The notes under the pieces are model-generated. The model was given only the letters and a program-made list of their open reading frames with translations. It ran no database searches and was not told the origin of the DNA. A stretch of 64,000 nt of DNA. Source: Rhodoflexus caldus. GTDB taxonomy: Bacteria > Bacteroidota > Bacteroidia > Cytophagales > Thermoflexibacteraceae. The stretch is taken from the NCBI RefSeq assembly GCF_021206925.1, contig NZ_JAJPRF010000008.1, forward strand, positions 1 to 64,000, read 5' to 3'. Position numbers and translations under genes: made by a program. This document shows positions 41,264 through 49,955 of the stretch, one piece after another; within the stretch, counting starts at the first letter, position 1, and the number at the start of each line of letters is the position of its first letter.

Positions 41264-42409
41264 TTGTTTACCTACGCGCTATTATCATTGGCAAGAAGGT
41301 GGCGAAAGTTTGTTTCGCTTATCCTGATTTATGCAATGACAGTAGCGCTTTTTAGTTCTGCCGTTTTTTTCGGCGATGCCATTCGCAGCGAATCAAAAAT
41401 CATACTGGCCGACCTGCCCGAGCTTTGGGTACAACAACTGGCAGGCGGCAGATTAGTGCCCCTGAAGGCAGCGGTTGCCGATTCACTGAAAAATATACGC
41501 GGTATTCGGAGTATCCATGGACGCATCTGGGGCTACTGGTTTGATGGGGCAACCGGTGCGGTTTTCAGCATTGTGGCCGCAGACAGCACACTTGGCGGCC
41601 TCCCGCTGATGAGCCGTAGCCAACTGCAACGGTTAGATACAGGCAAAATACTGATAGGCAGCGGATTGGCCGAATTGCGCAACCTGACCGCCGGCGATTT
41701 TTTGTCCATTACCGATGTAGGCGCCGAAACGTTTCAGTTTGAAGTTGTCGGACAGTTGCCTCCCGAAACTGCCTTGCTTTCACGCGATTTGATTGTGATG
41801 CACCCCAAAGATGCGCGGCGTGTGCTGCAATATGCAGGCAACGAACTGACCGATTTGGCAGTTCGCGTAAACAATCCGGCAGAAGCTGCCAACATTGGCA
41901 AAAAAATTGACTTGCTGTTTCCCGATTTGCGCGTGGTGGCTAAGCATCAATTGGTGGCAACCTATGAGGCGCTGTTTGGCTGGCGCGGAGGTTTGGTCAT
42001 GTACGGCGGCTTATTTGCCTTGCTTGCTTTTTTGGTGCTTGCATGGGAGCGCGCTTCCGGTTACAGCCGCGAAGACCGCCTCGAGCTCGGCATTTTGAAG
42101 GCATGTGGTTGGCAAATTGATGAAGTGCTGCGCCTCAAAATGCTGGAAGGATTGCTGATATCTTTTACCGCAACCGCTCTGGGTATTATTTTAGCATGGT
42201 TGCATATTTTTTTTGCTGATGCTTACCTGATTAAACCACTGCTTGCGGGTTGGTCGGTGTTGTACCCTTCTTTTCATCTTTCTCCGCACTTAGAGGGCAG
42301 CAGTTTGCTGTTTATTATGATGCTGTCTGTTGTGCCCTACATGATTGCCACGCTTATTCCTGCATGGAAAAGCGCGATTACAGACCCGGCTGAAATCGTA
42401 CAAGGTTAA
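41264..42409 (+). CDS. FtsX-like ABC transporter permease
   Basis: A TTG start at 41264 is the only in-frame option before the first membrane helix, because a TAA lies six bases upstream. 381 residues: helix 1 (about 15-37), a large extracytoplasmic domain (38-235), then three C-terminal helices (about 238-258, 285-310, 345-365), with the loop LELGILKACGWQIDEVLRLKMLEGL typical of FtsX/MacB-like permeases. No ATP-binding subunit is adjacent, which is unusual. It follows dnaJ by 19 nt, perhaps in the same transcript. Confidence 0.8.
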   Translation: MFTYALLSLARRWRKFVSLILIYAMTVALFSSAVFFGDAIRSESKIILADLPELWVQQLAGGRLVPLKAAVADSLKNIRGIRSIHGRIWGYWFDGATGAVFSIVAADSTLGGLPLMSRSQLQRLDTGKILIGSGLAELRNLTAGDFLSITDVGAETFQFEVVGQLPPETALLSRDLIVMHPKDARRVLQYAGNELTDLAVRVNNPAEAANIGKKIDLLFPDLRVVAKHQLVATYEALFGWRGGLVMYGGLFALLAFLVLAWERASGYSREDRLELGILKACGWQIDEVLRLKMLEGLLISFTATALGIILAWLHIFFADAYLIKPLLAGWSVLYPSFHLSPHLEGSSLLFIMMLSVVPYMIATLIPAWKSAITDPAEIVQG

Positions 42410-42489
42410 GGTTTTCTGTTTTACTTTGCCTTCCAAAACTTGTATTTAGGCGAAACTTTGCTTTTTTTGTCCTTTCTAAAAAACAGAAA

Positions 42490-44193
42490 ATGAACTTTAA
42501 CTCACTTTTTCGGCGCAAGAAAATACAGGATATCATTGCCGACCATGAAGGTTCTGCACATGGCGAGCTCCATAAAAATCTCAGTCTGATAGACTTAACA
42601 GCTTTTGGCATTGCGGCTATCGTAGGTGCAGGTATTTTTAGCACTATTGGTAATGCAAGTGCTGCCGGAGGCCCTGCGGTAGTATTTTTGTTCATTTTTA
42701 CCGCTATCGCCTGCGGTTTTTCCGCCATGTGTTATGCCGAATTTGCCAGTACTATCCCCGTTTCGGGCAGCGCCTATACCTATGCCTATACATCTTTCGG
42801 TGAGTTAGTGGCGTGGATTATCGGGTGGAATCTGTTGATGGAATACGCTATCGGAAATATTGCAGTGGCTATTTCGTGGAGCGATTATTTCACGGGGCTA
42901 ATGGCCGGTTTCGGGTGGGAGATTCCGCATTATTTCTCGATGGACTATCTTACCGCTGCAAGAGTACATGCCGAAATAACCGAGGCGCTGGCTGCCGGTA
43001 AAACACTGAACGATTTTCCGCTGTCATCCCGCGAGGCATATGCTGCATGGGAAAGTGCGCCAAGCATCGGCAACTTCCGCCTGATTGCCGATATTCCCGC
43101 ATTGGTCATTGTTTTTGTTATCACCTATTTGGTGTATATCGGGATGCGGGAGACGAAGAATACTGCCAATATGATGGTTGTTTTTAAACTGGCGGTGATT
43201 CTGGCCGTAATTGCCGTAGGTGCATTTTACGTGCAGACCGATAACTGGTCGCCGTTTGCGCCTAATGGAGTAGGGGGGGTGCTCAAAGGTGTATCGGCCG
43301 TTTTTTTTGCCTACATTGGTTTTGATGCCATTTCTACAACCGCCGAAGAGTGCAAAAATCCGCAGAAAGATTTGCCTCGCTCCATGTTTTTGTCGCTGCT
43401 CATCTGCACAATTCTGTACGTAGTGATTGCGTTGATTCTTACAGGCGTTGTACCATACAAGGAGTTAGCTGTCGGCGACCCGCTGGCACATATTTTCAGC
43501 GTCATCGGGCTTAATTTTATGTCGGGTTTGGTTGCCCTGAGTGCAATTATTGCCATTGCAGGCGTATTGCTGGTATTTCAAATGGGGCAGCCCCGCATTT
43601 GGATGGTGATGAGCCGCGACGGGCTGATGCCGCCGCAGTTTGCCAAAATTCACCCAAAATATAAGACACCTTATTTTTCCACCATCATAACAGGGCTTGT
43701 AGTGGCCATCCCGGCATTGTTTATGAACCTGACGGAGGTTACAGACCTGACCAGCATCGGTACGCTGTTCGCCTTTGTGATTGTGTGCGGTGGTGTGTTG
43801 TACATGGAGCAGCACGGCTTGAATAAAAACGCGCGCTTCAAAATACCGTACATCAGCAGCCGTTGGATTATTCCGCCTGTTTTACTTGGTGTGGTTGTGC
43901 TTTTGTATATCCAAATGCCCGAAAATGTCGCCAACTTTTTTACCTACGGCGACTGGGATACTTTCAAGCATAAAATACCGATGTGGGGCTTTATTTTGGT
44001 ATGCGTAGTTGCTGCAATTTACAGCGTTGTAATGCAACCTTCGTTGATTCCGATGCTGGGGCTGCTGTGTAATCTCTACCTGATGACCGAGCTTGGGCTA
44101 ACCAACTGGACGCGATTCCTGATGTGGACTTTTGCCGGTATCATCATATACTTTGGGTACAGCTACCGCCATAGTAAGTTAGCCCAAAGCTAA
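42490..44193 (+). CDS. APC-family amino-acid permease
   Basis: 567 residues with about 12-14 membrane helices. The N-terminal helix carries the family motif GIAAIVGAGIFSTIG (about 38-52). Other signatures: AFFAYIGFDAISTTAEECKNPQKDLPRSM (about 275-302) and VFQMGQPRIWMVMSRDGLMPPQF (about 365-387). Resembles cationic amino-acid transporter/YfnA-type permeases that import amino acids with protons. A large loop near 155-195 is longer than usual. No amino-acid catabolic genes lie beside it. Confidence 0.92.
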   Translation: MNFNSLFRRKKIQDIIADHEGSAHGELHKNLSLIDLTAFGIAAIVGAGIFSTIGNASAAGGPAVVFLFIFTAIACGFSAMCYAEFASTIPVSGSAYTYAYTSFGELVAWIIGWNLLMEYAIGNIAVAISWSDYFTGLMAGFGWEIPHYFSMDYLTAARVHAEITEALAAGKTLNDFPLSSREAYAAWESAPSIGNFRLIADIPALVIVFVITYLVYIGMRETKNTANMMVVFKLAVILAVIAVGAFYVQTDNWSPFAPNGVGGVLKGVSAVFFAYIGFDAISTTAEECKNPQKDLPRSMFLSLLICTILYVVIALILTGVVPYKELAVGDPLAHIFSVIGLNFMSGLVALSAIIAIAGVLLVFQMGQPRIWMVMSRDGLMPPQFAKIHPKYKTPYFSTIITGLVVAIPALFMNLTEVTDLTSIGTLFAFVIVCGGVLYMEQHGLNKNARFKIPYISSRWIIPPVLLGVVVLLYIQMPENVANFFTYGDWDTFKHKIPMWGFILVCVVAAIYSVVMQPSLIPMLGLLCNLYLMTELGLTNWTRFLMWTFAGIIIYFGYSYRHSKLAQS

Positions 44194-44209
44194 TTGCTTG
44201 ATTGAGAGT

Positions 44210-44815
44210 CTATTTGAATTTTTCCGCGAGCGTAAAAGTGCCGCCGTTTTTGTTGTAAACCATTTCATAAACAAGGTGAAAGACTTGTGTATCGTTTTCT
44301 CCGCCTTGTTCCATAAATCCGATTTGGATAGTTGTTCCTTTTTGCGGTACTTTTACCCACTGGCTCAGGTCTGCCTCTTTGTCAGTGATGCGGATTTTCT
44401 TTGAAGTACTTTCCATGCCTTTTTCTATTTGCTTGCGCATGGCAGCAGGCATAAAACGCTCCGTTTTGTCTATCAGTTTGCCGTTTTGCAGTTCGTAGAA
44501 GGAAGGCAAGCCCGATTCGCACAGGGGGCCGCAACCAAAACCCGCAATGGCAACAAACTTGGGTGCATTGGCAGGGATGTAGTAAGCCATTTCTTCATAG
44601 CCTTCCACGCCAAGCAAGTTGTAGGCAATAAAGCCGTTTTTAATATCTTGTGTTCGAATAATGTCCTTCGCGCCTGTCAAATCCATACCCGCTTTTTTCA
44701 TTTCTTCCCGATGCTCTTTCATGCGGGCGCGGTAGTAATCCATTACAGACGTCTGTGCTTGTGCCGTTAATATGCCTGCAACGCATAATATGATACCGAC
44801 TACTAACTTTTTCAT
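44210..44815 (-). CDS. Secreted hypothetical protein
   Basis: A 201-residue protein with a signal peptide (MKKLVVGIILCVAGILTAQAQ, cleavage near 21). The mature part is a mixed alpha/beta domain with two close cysteines in a Gly-rich segment (GFGCGPLCESGLPSFYEL), which could form a small disulfide loop, and an acidic C-terminal half. No family recognised. The start overlaps the upstream STAS-like gene by four bases (ATGA), so the two are translationally coupled. Confidence 0.7.
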   Translation of the reverse strand: MKKLVVGIILCVAGILTAQAQTSVMDYYRARMKEHREEMKKAGMDLTGAKDIIRTQDIKNGFIAYNLLGVEGYEEMAYYIPANAPKFVAIAGFGCGPLCESGLPSFYELQNGKLIDKTERFMPAAMRKQIEKGMESTSKKIRITDKEADLSQWVKVPQKGTTIQIGFMEQGGENDTQVFHLVYEMVYNKNGGTFTLAEKFK

Positions 44816-45231
44816 GCAAGTTTGATTTGACTTTCATTTTCAACTACTTGGATGGGTATAGAAACAAACATATTCATCAGTTTGCTCCCGTATTTGATGG
44901 CACGTGATTCTGTAACAACCCAGATAGACTCTAAACGATTCGCATGTGCTTGCAGAAAATTTTGGAAAACAAGTCGCGCATGTGCTTCATAATCAGTCAT
45001 ATACAAGCATCGGCATATCAGAGGGAAGGTGTTCGTTTCTTCAAGTTCGGCTATTTGCCGATTCAGATAAGTGCTTAACTTGTTGGCATCTGTTTCAGTA
45101 AAAATGCCATTGAAAGTAATCACGAGGCATGTTTTATCTTGAATAATCTCCCACGAGGCATGGGCTGCCCGAGTTGATTCCTGCGGATTTTCTTTACCGC
45201 TAATCAGCAGTTTTCGTAGTTTGTCTAACAT
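44812..45231 (-). CDS. SpoIIAA/STAS-like protein, unknown function
   Basis: A 139-residue soluble protein: an acidic/basic N-terminal helix, then strands and helices with SWEIIQDKTCLVITFNGIFTETDANKLSTYLNRQIAEL, resembling SpoIIAA-like or STAS folds. It shares size and secondary-structure order with the products at 3561 and 53998 but little direct sequence identity by eye. The secreted downstream protein is coupled to it, a combination not explained by known systems. Confidence 0.55.
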   Translation of the reverse strand: MLDKLRKLLISGKENPQESTRAAHASWEIIQDKTCLVITFNGIFTETDANKLSTYLNRQIAELEETNTFPLICRCLYMTDYEAHARLVFQNFLQAHANRLESIWVVTESRAIKYGSKLMNMFVSIPIQVVENESQIKLA

Positions 45232-45288
45232 GGCATTATGTGCACAAAAGTGTCTGCTTTAAGATACGCATGATTGATTGAGTTGGTT

Positions 45289-45319
45289 GTGGGGAGCACT
45301 TTGTAGAGGTGCTCCCTAC
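45289..45319. repeat. Palindrome downstream of hbd
   Basis: Arms 45289-45299 and 45309-45319 pair over 11 bp with one wobble (GTGGGGAGCAC with GTGCTCCCTAC); 9-nt loop. Placed just after the hbd stop on its strand, it may be a terminator or a REP-like element. The reverse strand reads GTAGGGAGCAC. Confidence 0.6.
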
Positions 45320-45326
45320 ATGGAGT

Positions 45327-46217
45327 TTACTTTGCAAAACGGGCTGCTACCTTCATATCTTTACCCTCATATTCGTAGAAGCCTTTGCCTGATTTGACAC
45401 CCAAATGCCCTGCGCGAACCATATTGACCAGCAGCGGACAAGGTGCGTATTTGGGATTGCCAAAACCTTCATACATCACATCCAGAATGGCTTTGCAAAC
45501 ATCCAACCCGATGAAATCGGCCAGATGCAGAGGCCCCATGGGATGTGCCATCCCGAGCTTCATCACGGTGTCAATTTCTTCTACACCTGCCACGCCTTCA
45601 AACAGCGTGTAAATCGCTTCGTTAATCATCGGCATCAGGATGCGGTTGGAAACGAAGCCCGGGTAGTCGTTTACCTCAACCGGTGTTTTGTGCAGCGAGC
45701 GCGAAACTTCCATGATGGTATTGGTAACGGCATCAGAAGTGGCATAGCCGCGGATTACCTCTACCAATTTCATTACCGGAACAGGGTTCATAAAGTGCAT
45801 ACCAATCACCTGTTCGGGGCGTTTGGTGGCTGCCGCTATGCGGGTAATGGAAATAGAGGAGGTATTGCTTGCCAAAATGGCATGAGAGGGGCAAAGTTGG
45901 TCTAATTGTGTAAAAATTTTATGCTTTACGTCCACATTTTCCGTAGCCACTTCCACTACCAAATCTGCCGAGGGGGCGGCTTCTTCTAAGGCTGTGAAGG
46001 TTTTGATGCGTGCCAATGCAGCGGTTTTATCTGCTTCGGTAACAGCGCCTTTGGCTACTTGGCGGTCAAAGTTTTTAGAAATGGTATCTAATGCTTTTTT
46101 GAGGGCATCGGCAGACAAATCCACCAATGAAACTTCATAGCCGAATTGGGCAAAAACGTGTGCAATGCCGTTGCCCATCGTTCCTGAACCTATAACGGTT
46201 ACATTTTTGATTGTCAT
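45327..46217 (-). CDS. hbd: 3-hydroxybutyryl-CoA dehydrogenase
   Basis: NAD(P)-dependent dehydrogenase of beta-oxidation/butanoate metabolism. The ATG at 46217 (MTIKNVTVIGSGTMGNGIA) gives 296 residues; a longer reading is non-homologous. Rossmann GSGTMG motif at about 10-15, catalytic His in GMHFMNPVPVMKLVEVI (about 137-153), and NDYPGFVSNRILMPMINEA near 180. It acts in the cytoplasm, oxidising L-3-hydroxyacyl-CoA. It is a stand-alone gene flanked by palindromes; a thiolase or crotonase partner is not adjacent. Confidence 0.94.
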   Translation of the reverse strand: MTIKNVTVIGSGTMGNGIAHVFAQFGYEVSLVDLSADALKKALDTISKNFDRQVAKGAVTEADKTAALARIKTFTALEEAAPSADLVVEVATENVDVKHKIFTQLDQLCPSHAILASNTSSISITRIAAATKRPEQVIGMHFMNPVPVMKLVEVIRGYATSDAVTNTIMEVSRSLHKTPVEVNDYPGFVSNRILMPMINEAIYTLFEGVAGVEEIDTVMKLGMAHPMGPLHLADFIGLDVCKAILDVMYEGFGNPKYAPCPLLVNMVRAGHLGVKSGKGFYEYEGKDMKVAARFAK

Positions 46218-46253
46218 GGTTGTAATTAGTTGATTTTCAGGTGATTTATTTGT

Positions 46254-46300
46254 GTTTCGCAGGGACACGGCACGCCTGTTGTACGGCTGTGTCCCTACAC
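46254..46300. repeat. Palindrome upstream of hbd
   Basis: GTTTCGC (46254-46260) followed by arms 46261-46271 and 46286-46296 (AGGGACACGGC with GCTGTGTCCCT; 11 bp, one wobble). This looks like a REP-type palindrome with a short conserved lead, similar in form to the 15099-15126 element read on its minus strand. Confidence 0.6.
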
Positions 46301-46313
46301 ATAGCAATCAGTA

Positions 46314-48563
46314 TCAGTTCAAATATTTTGGCAGCGTGCCTTCGTACAGTTCGCGGGCTTCGCCTACGGTAAGTACGGTGGCGCCGTTCACGTTCAGTTT
46401 ACCGTCAGTGCGGACGCTGCCTAATTGTGTAAACGGTGTGTTGTGTTGTACCAGTAAGGCCTCAAATGCGGCTGCTTTGTCGGGGCTGACGCTCACTACT
46501 ACGCGGCTCTGACTTTCGCCGAACAGGTAGGCATCTAAGCGAATGCCACTGTTTACGGGCACTTGTATGTCGTAGCCTAACTTGCCGTGCAGCGCCGATT
46601 CGGTGAGTGCCGTCCATAAGCCGCCGTCGGAAACGTCGTGTGCCGACTGCACCAATTTGGCCTTGATAACCGCCGCCACAGCCTGTTGCAGGTGGTATTC
46701 GGTTTCCAAATCAAAAGCAGGGGCAGGGGAGGCTTTCACGCCGCGGAATGAATAGAGGTATTCGGAGCTTGCAATGTCGTTTTTAGCTTCTCCAATGAGG
46801 TAAATCAGGTCGCCTGCTTGCTTAAAATGCAACGTCATGCGGTTTTGCCAGCCTTCCAAAATGCCCAGCATACCAATGGTTGGGGTAGGGAAGACGGCAT
46901 AATTTACGCCGCCATCGCCCGATTTGGGCGTGCTTTGGTTATAGAAGCTGACGTTGCCGCCTGTTACGGGGGTTCCGAAGCGTTCGCAGGCTTTTTTCAT
47001 GCCCTTGATGCTGCCGACAAACTGCCAATAGACTTCCGGCACGTAAGGATTGCCAAAGTTGAGGTTGTTGGTAATGGCTACAGGTTCGCCTCCGCTGCAA
47101 ACCACGTTGCGGGCAGCTTCCGATACGGCAATTGCACAGCCGATTTCGGGGTCAGCCTTTACATAGCGACCGTTGCAATCAACCGTGATGACGATATTTT
47201 TATCCGTGCCTTTTACGTTTACGACTGCCGCATCGGAAGGTGTAACGCTATTGACGTTTGCCGTGCCTACCATGCTGTCGTATTGCTGATAAATCCAGCG
47301 GCGCGAGCAGATGTTCGGGTGTGCAATCAAGAATCTGCCGACTTCGCCGATTTGTTCGGCTGTAATATCGGGCACACTGTTAATGTCAAATTTTTTGTAC
47401 TCTTGGTAGTAGGCAGGTTCGCGGTATTCTCGGTGGTATTGCGGAGCACCCCCGCCCAGTACCAAACTGTCGGCAGGCACATCGGCAACCAATTCGCCGT
47501 GCATGTAGAAGTACAGGCGCTCTCCTTCAATCACTTCACCGATTTGTACGCAATGCAAATCCCACTTGTCAAAAATGCGTTGGATGATGTCTTCCTTGCC
47601 TTTTTCTACAACCACGAGCATGCGCTCCTGCGATTCGGAGAGCAATATTTCAAAGGGTTTCATGTTGGGCTGACGTGTCGGTACACGGTCTAACCATACA
47701 TTCATGCCGTGCTTGCCTTTGGCGCTCATTTCTGAGGTGGAGCAGATGATGCCCGCCGCACCCATGTCCTGAATGCCGACTACGCAGCCTGTTTCAATAA
47801 TTTCCAAAGTGGCTTCCAGCAACAGTTTTTCCTGAAAAGGGTCGCCAACCTGTACGGCAGGCAGCTTTTCGGTAGATTTTTCGCTGATATCTTCCGAGGC
47901 GAAGGTTGCGCCGTGGATACCGTCTTTGCCCGTCGCAGAGCCAACAATAAATACGGGGTTGCCCGCACCGTAGGAGATAGCCCGTGCAATTTTATCGGCT
48001 TTCAGGATACCTGCCGAGAAGGCATTCACTAAGGGATTGATTTCGTAGCAGTCGTCAAAGTAAACTTCGCCGCCAACCGTAGGCACGCCGAAGGCATTGC
48101 CGTAGTCGCCGATGCCTTTTACCACGCCTTTGACTAACCACTTGGTGCGGTCGGTGTTCAGGTTGCCGAAGCGCAGGGAGTTGAGCTGTGCAATCGGACG
48201 CGCTCCCATGGTGAAAATATCGCGGTTGATGCCGCCCACGCCCGTTGCCGCACCCTGATAGGGCTCTACTGCCGAAGGGTGGTTGTGGCTTTCAATTTTG
48301 AAGGCGCACGCCAGCCCGTCGCCCAAGTCCACGATGCCCGCGTTTTCTTCGCCTGCCTTAGCCAGCATTTTAGGCGAATCTTTGGGCAGCGTTTTGAGCC
48401 AGACGATGGAGTTTTTGTACGAACAGTGTTCCGACCACATCACCGAATAGATACTCAGTTCGGTAAAGTTGGGAGTGCGGCCTAAGATTTGGCAAATCTG
48501 TTCAAATTCTTCGGGTAACAAGCCCAGTTTGCGGGCGGTTTCTACTGTTGGGAGTGCTTCCAT
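46314..48563 (-). CDS. purL: Phosphoribosylformylglycinamidine synthase subunit PurL
   Basis: De novo purine synthesis: converts FGAR and glutamine to FGAM as the large subunit of the PurLQS complex. The ATG at 48563 gives 749 residues, the small bacterial PurL type that needs PurQ and PurS, neither of which is nearby. Motifs: [14 protein letters not shown] (about 39-52), ATP/substrate segment [33 protein letters not shown] (about 93-125), and [28 protein letters not shown] box on this strand lies at 48598-48605. Confidence 0.95.
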   Translation of the reverse strand: MEALPTVETARKLGLLPEEFEQICQILGRTPNFTELSIYSVMWSEHCSYKNSIVWLKTLPKDSPKMLAKAGEENAGIVDLGDGLACAFKIESHNHPSAVEPYQGAATGVGGINRDIFTMGARPIAQLNSLRFGNLNTDRTKWLVKGVVKGIGDYGNAFGVPTVGGEVYFDDCYEINPLVNAFSAGILKADKIARAISYGAGNPVFIVGSATGKDGIHGATFASEDISEKSTEKLPAVQVGDPFQEKLLLEATLEIIETGCVVGIQDMGAAGIICSTSEMSAKGKHGMNVWLDRVPTRQPNMKPFEILLSESQERMLVVVEKGKEDIIQRIFDKWDLHCVQIGEVIEGERLYFYMHGELVADVPADSLVLGGGAPQYHREYREPAYYQEYKKFDINSVPDITAEQIGEVGRFLIAHPNICSRRWIYQQYDSMVGTANVNSVTPSDAAVVNVKGTDKNIVITVDCNGRYVKADPEIGCAIAVSEAARNVVCSGGEPVAITNNLNFGNPYVPEVYWQFVGSIKGMKKACERFGTPVTGGNVSFYNQSTPKSGDGGVNYAVFPTPTIGMLGILEGWQNRMTLHFKQAGDLIYLIGEAKNDIASSEYLYSFRGVKASPAPAFDLETEYHLQQAVAAVIKAKLVQSAHDVSDGGLWTALTESALHGKLGYDIQVPVNSGIRLDAYLFGESQSRVVVSVSPDKAAAFEALLVQHNTPFTQLGSVRTDGKLNVNGATVLTVGEARELYEGTLPKYLN

Positions 48564-49164
48564 AAAAATGCGAAAAAGAGGGGGCAAAAAGCCAAAGCAA
48601 AGGTAGGGCAAAACTCAGGATTTTTTATTGGCGATGATTCCTTGATTTGTAAAATAAGCAGTTAGTCAAATTGAAGTCCAATACTTACCACAAGGGCACA
48701 AACACACAAAAATATTGTCTTCTTGTAGCCTTGTGGTGAAGTAAACTGCCCCCCCAATAAAAAACCACCGCCCCGAATCGGTGTGCCTCAGAAGGCCAAA
48801 TATTGGCAGCACCGAAATTCAGGGCAGGTGGTTTGTAGAAGATTTTTATGGAATTTGTTGGTTTTTTATTGCATTTGGAAAACAAAAGGTAGCACCATGC
48901 ACTGTCTGACAGGTCGTCCGCGTTGTTTGGCCGGCGTCCAGCGTGGGCTGTTGGCAATGATGTACATCACTTCCTCATTGCGCTCAGGCGAAAACTGTAG
49001 CCATCGTGCCATTTTGGGGTGCGGTTGATTGTTTCCATGTGCGTTTTGTTTAATTTTGAAAGCATAATGCAGGCCTTACACGAAAGGTTACAGCCGCGCG
49101 AAAAAAAATCGTAGCATTAAGTTTGCGGTTGATTAACTAACAGACTTTATTTTTAGGGATTATC
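48564..49164. other. Intergenic region between purL and the oxygenase gene
   Basis: About 600 bp. Holds the TonB remnant (48866-49012). A run of C at about 48747 and a possible weak hairpin with A-rich flank near 48753-48790 may be a minus-strand terminator. Longer frames on either strand here have no domains and are not reported. Confidence 0.5.
48866..49012 (-). pseudogene. TonB C-terminal domain remnant
   Basis: A 48-codon frame from ATG 49012 ending in TAA. The product MARWLQFSPERNEEVMYIIANSPRW ends with TPAKQRGRPVRQ-x4-PFVFQMQ. The run SPRWTPAKQRGRPV plus the LPFVFQMQ end closely matches the last strands of TonB C-terminal domains (usual pattern PxWxPGKQxGxPVR...LPIxFxLQ). The periplasmic linker, the TM helix and the first part of the domain are absent upstream, where a stop appears within about 22 codons. 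So it is a decayed 3' end, not a working TonB. It is the only recognisable gene material in the 48564-49164 gap. Confidence 0.65.
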
Positions 49165-49944
49165 ATGGAACTAATTGATTATCAATCGCTTGAAAGCAGA
49201 AAAAACACACTCAGAGAACAGTGGATGTCTGCCAAGCCTTTTCGCTATATTGTTTTTGAAGATTTTTTCAAGCCCGAAGCGGCGGAAATGATATTGCAGC
49301 ATTACCCCGATGTTACGCAGCAGGGCTGGGGAAATACGACCTATATCAACCAGAAAAACAAGTTTGTGATGACGGAGTTTGAGCAGGGAAGCCTGCTGCA
49401 ACAAACTTTTGACGAGTTGAACGGAAAGAAATTGCTGCAAATCGTAGAATACATCACAGGCATAGAGGATTTGGTAGCCGACCCCAAGCTATTTGGCGGC
49501 GGTTTACATCAGTCCACAAAAGGAGCGTTTTTGGATGTACACGTAGATTTCAACTATCACCCCGACACGCACTACCACCGTCGGATGAATATTTTAGTGT
49601 ATATGAACAAGGACTGGAAGCCGGAGTACAACGGCTATCTGGAATTGTGGGATATGGACAAAAAAGAACAGATTGAATACATAGAACCCAAATTCAATCG
49701 CTGCGTGATTTTTGAAACCAACGAAATATCATTTCATGGGCATCCCAAGCCGCTGAATACGCCACCCCATTTGAGTCGGAAGTCAATTGCAGCTTATTAC
49801 TACACAGCCACACGCCCCGAAGAAGAAATTGCAGCAGACCACAATACCATTTACGTCAATACCGAAGGTACGCAAGGCATAGTGAAGAATTTCTTGTCAG
49901 GGATAAAGGCTTTGGGCGAACGAATCAAAGGCAAAATCGGTTAA
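49165..49944 (+). CDS. 2OG-Fe(II) oxygenase
   Basis: A 259-residue protein of the prolyl-4-hydroxylase-like 2-oxoglutarate/iron family. The iron triad is visible: His126 and Asp128 (DVHVDFNYH) and His191 (SFHGHP). Arg205 (LSRKSIAAYYYT) is placed to hold 2-oxoglutarate. It covers a full double-stranded beta-helix domain with FGGGLHQSTKGAFLDVH and RMNILVYMNKDWKPEYNGYLELWD. Such enzymes hydroxylate peptides or sugars in cell-surface glycan and secondary-metabolite loci. The glycosyltransferase follows after 11 nt, suggesting a shared glycan or glycopeptide substrate (inference). Confidence 0.9.
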   Translation: MELIDYQSLESRKNTLREQWMSAKPFRYIVFEDFFKPEAAEMILQHYPDVTQQGWGNTTYINQKNKFVMTEFEQGSLLQQTFDELNGKKLLQIVEYITGIEDLVADPKLFGGGLHQSTKGAFLDVHVDFNYHPDTHYHRRMNILVYMNKDWKPEYNGYLELWDMDKKEQIEYIEPKFNRCVIFETNEISFHGHPKPLNTPPHLSRKSIAAYYYTATRPEEEIAADHNTIYVNTEGTQGIVKNFLSGIKALGERIKGKIG

Positions 49945-49955
49945 GCGCTTTGTTC

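Noticed and set aside
46218-46307. N-terminal extension of the hydroxybutyryl-CoA dehydrogenase
   Set aside because: Covers the palindrome at 46254-46300 and lacks family similarity.
48685-48957. 90-aa minus-strand frame overlapping the TonB remnant in another frame
   Set aside because: Sequence has no protein-like pattern and conflicts with the TonB reading.
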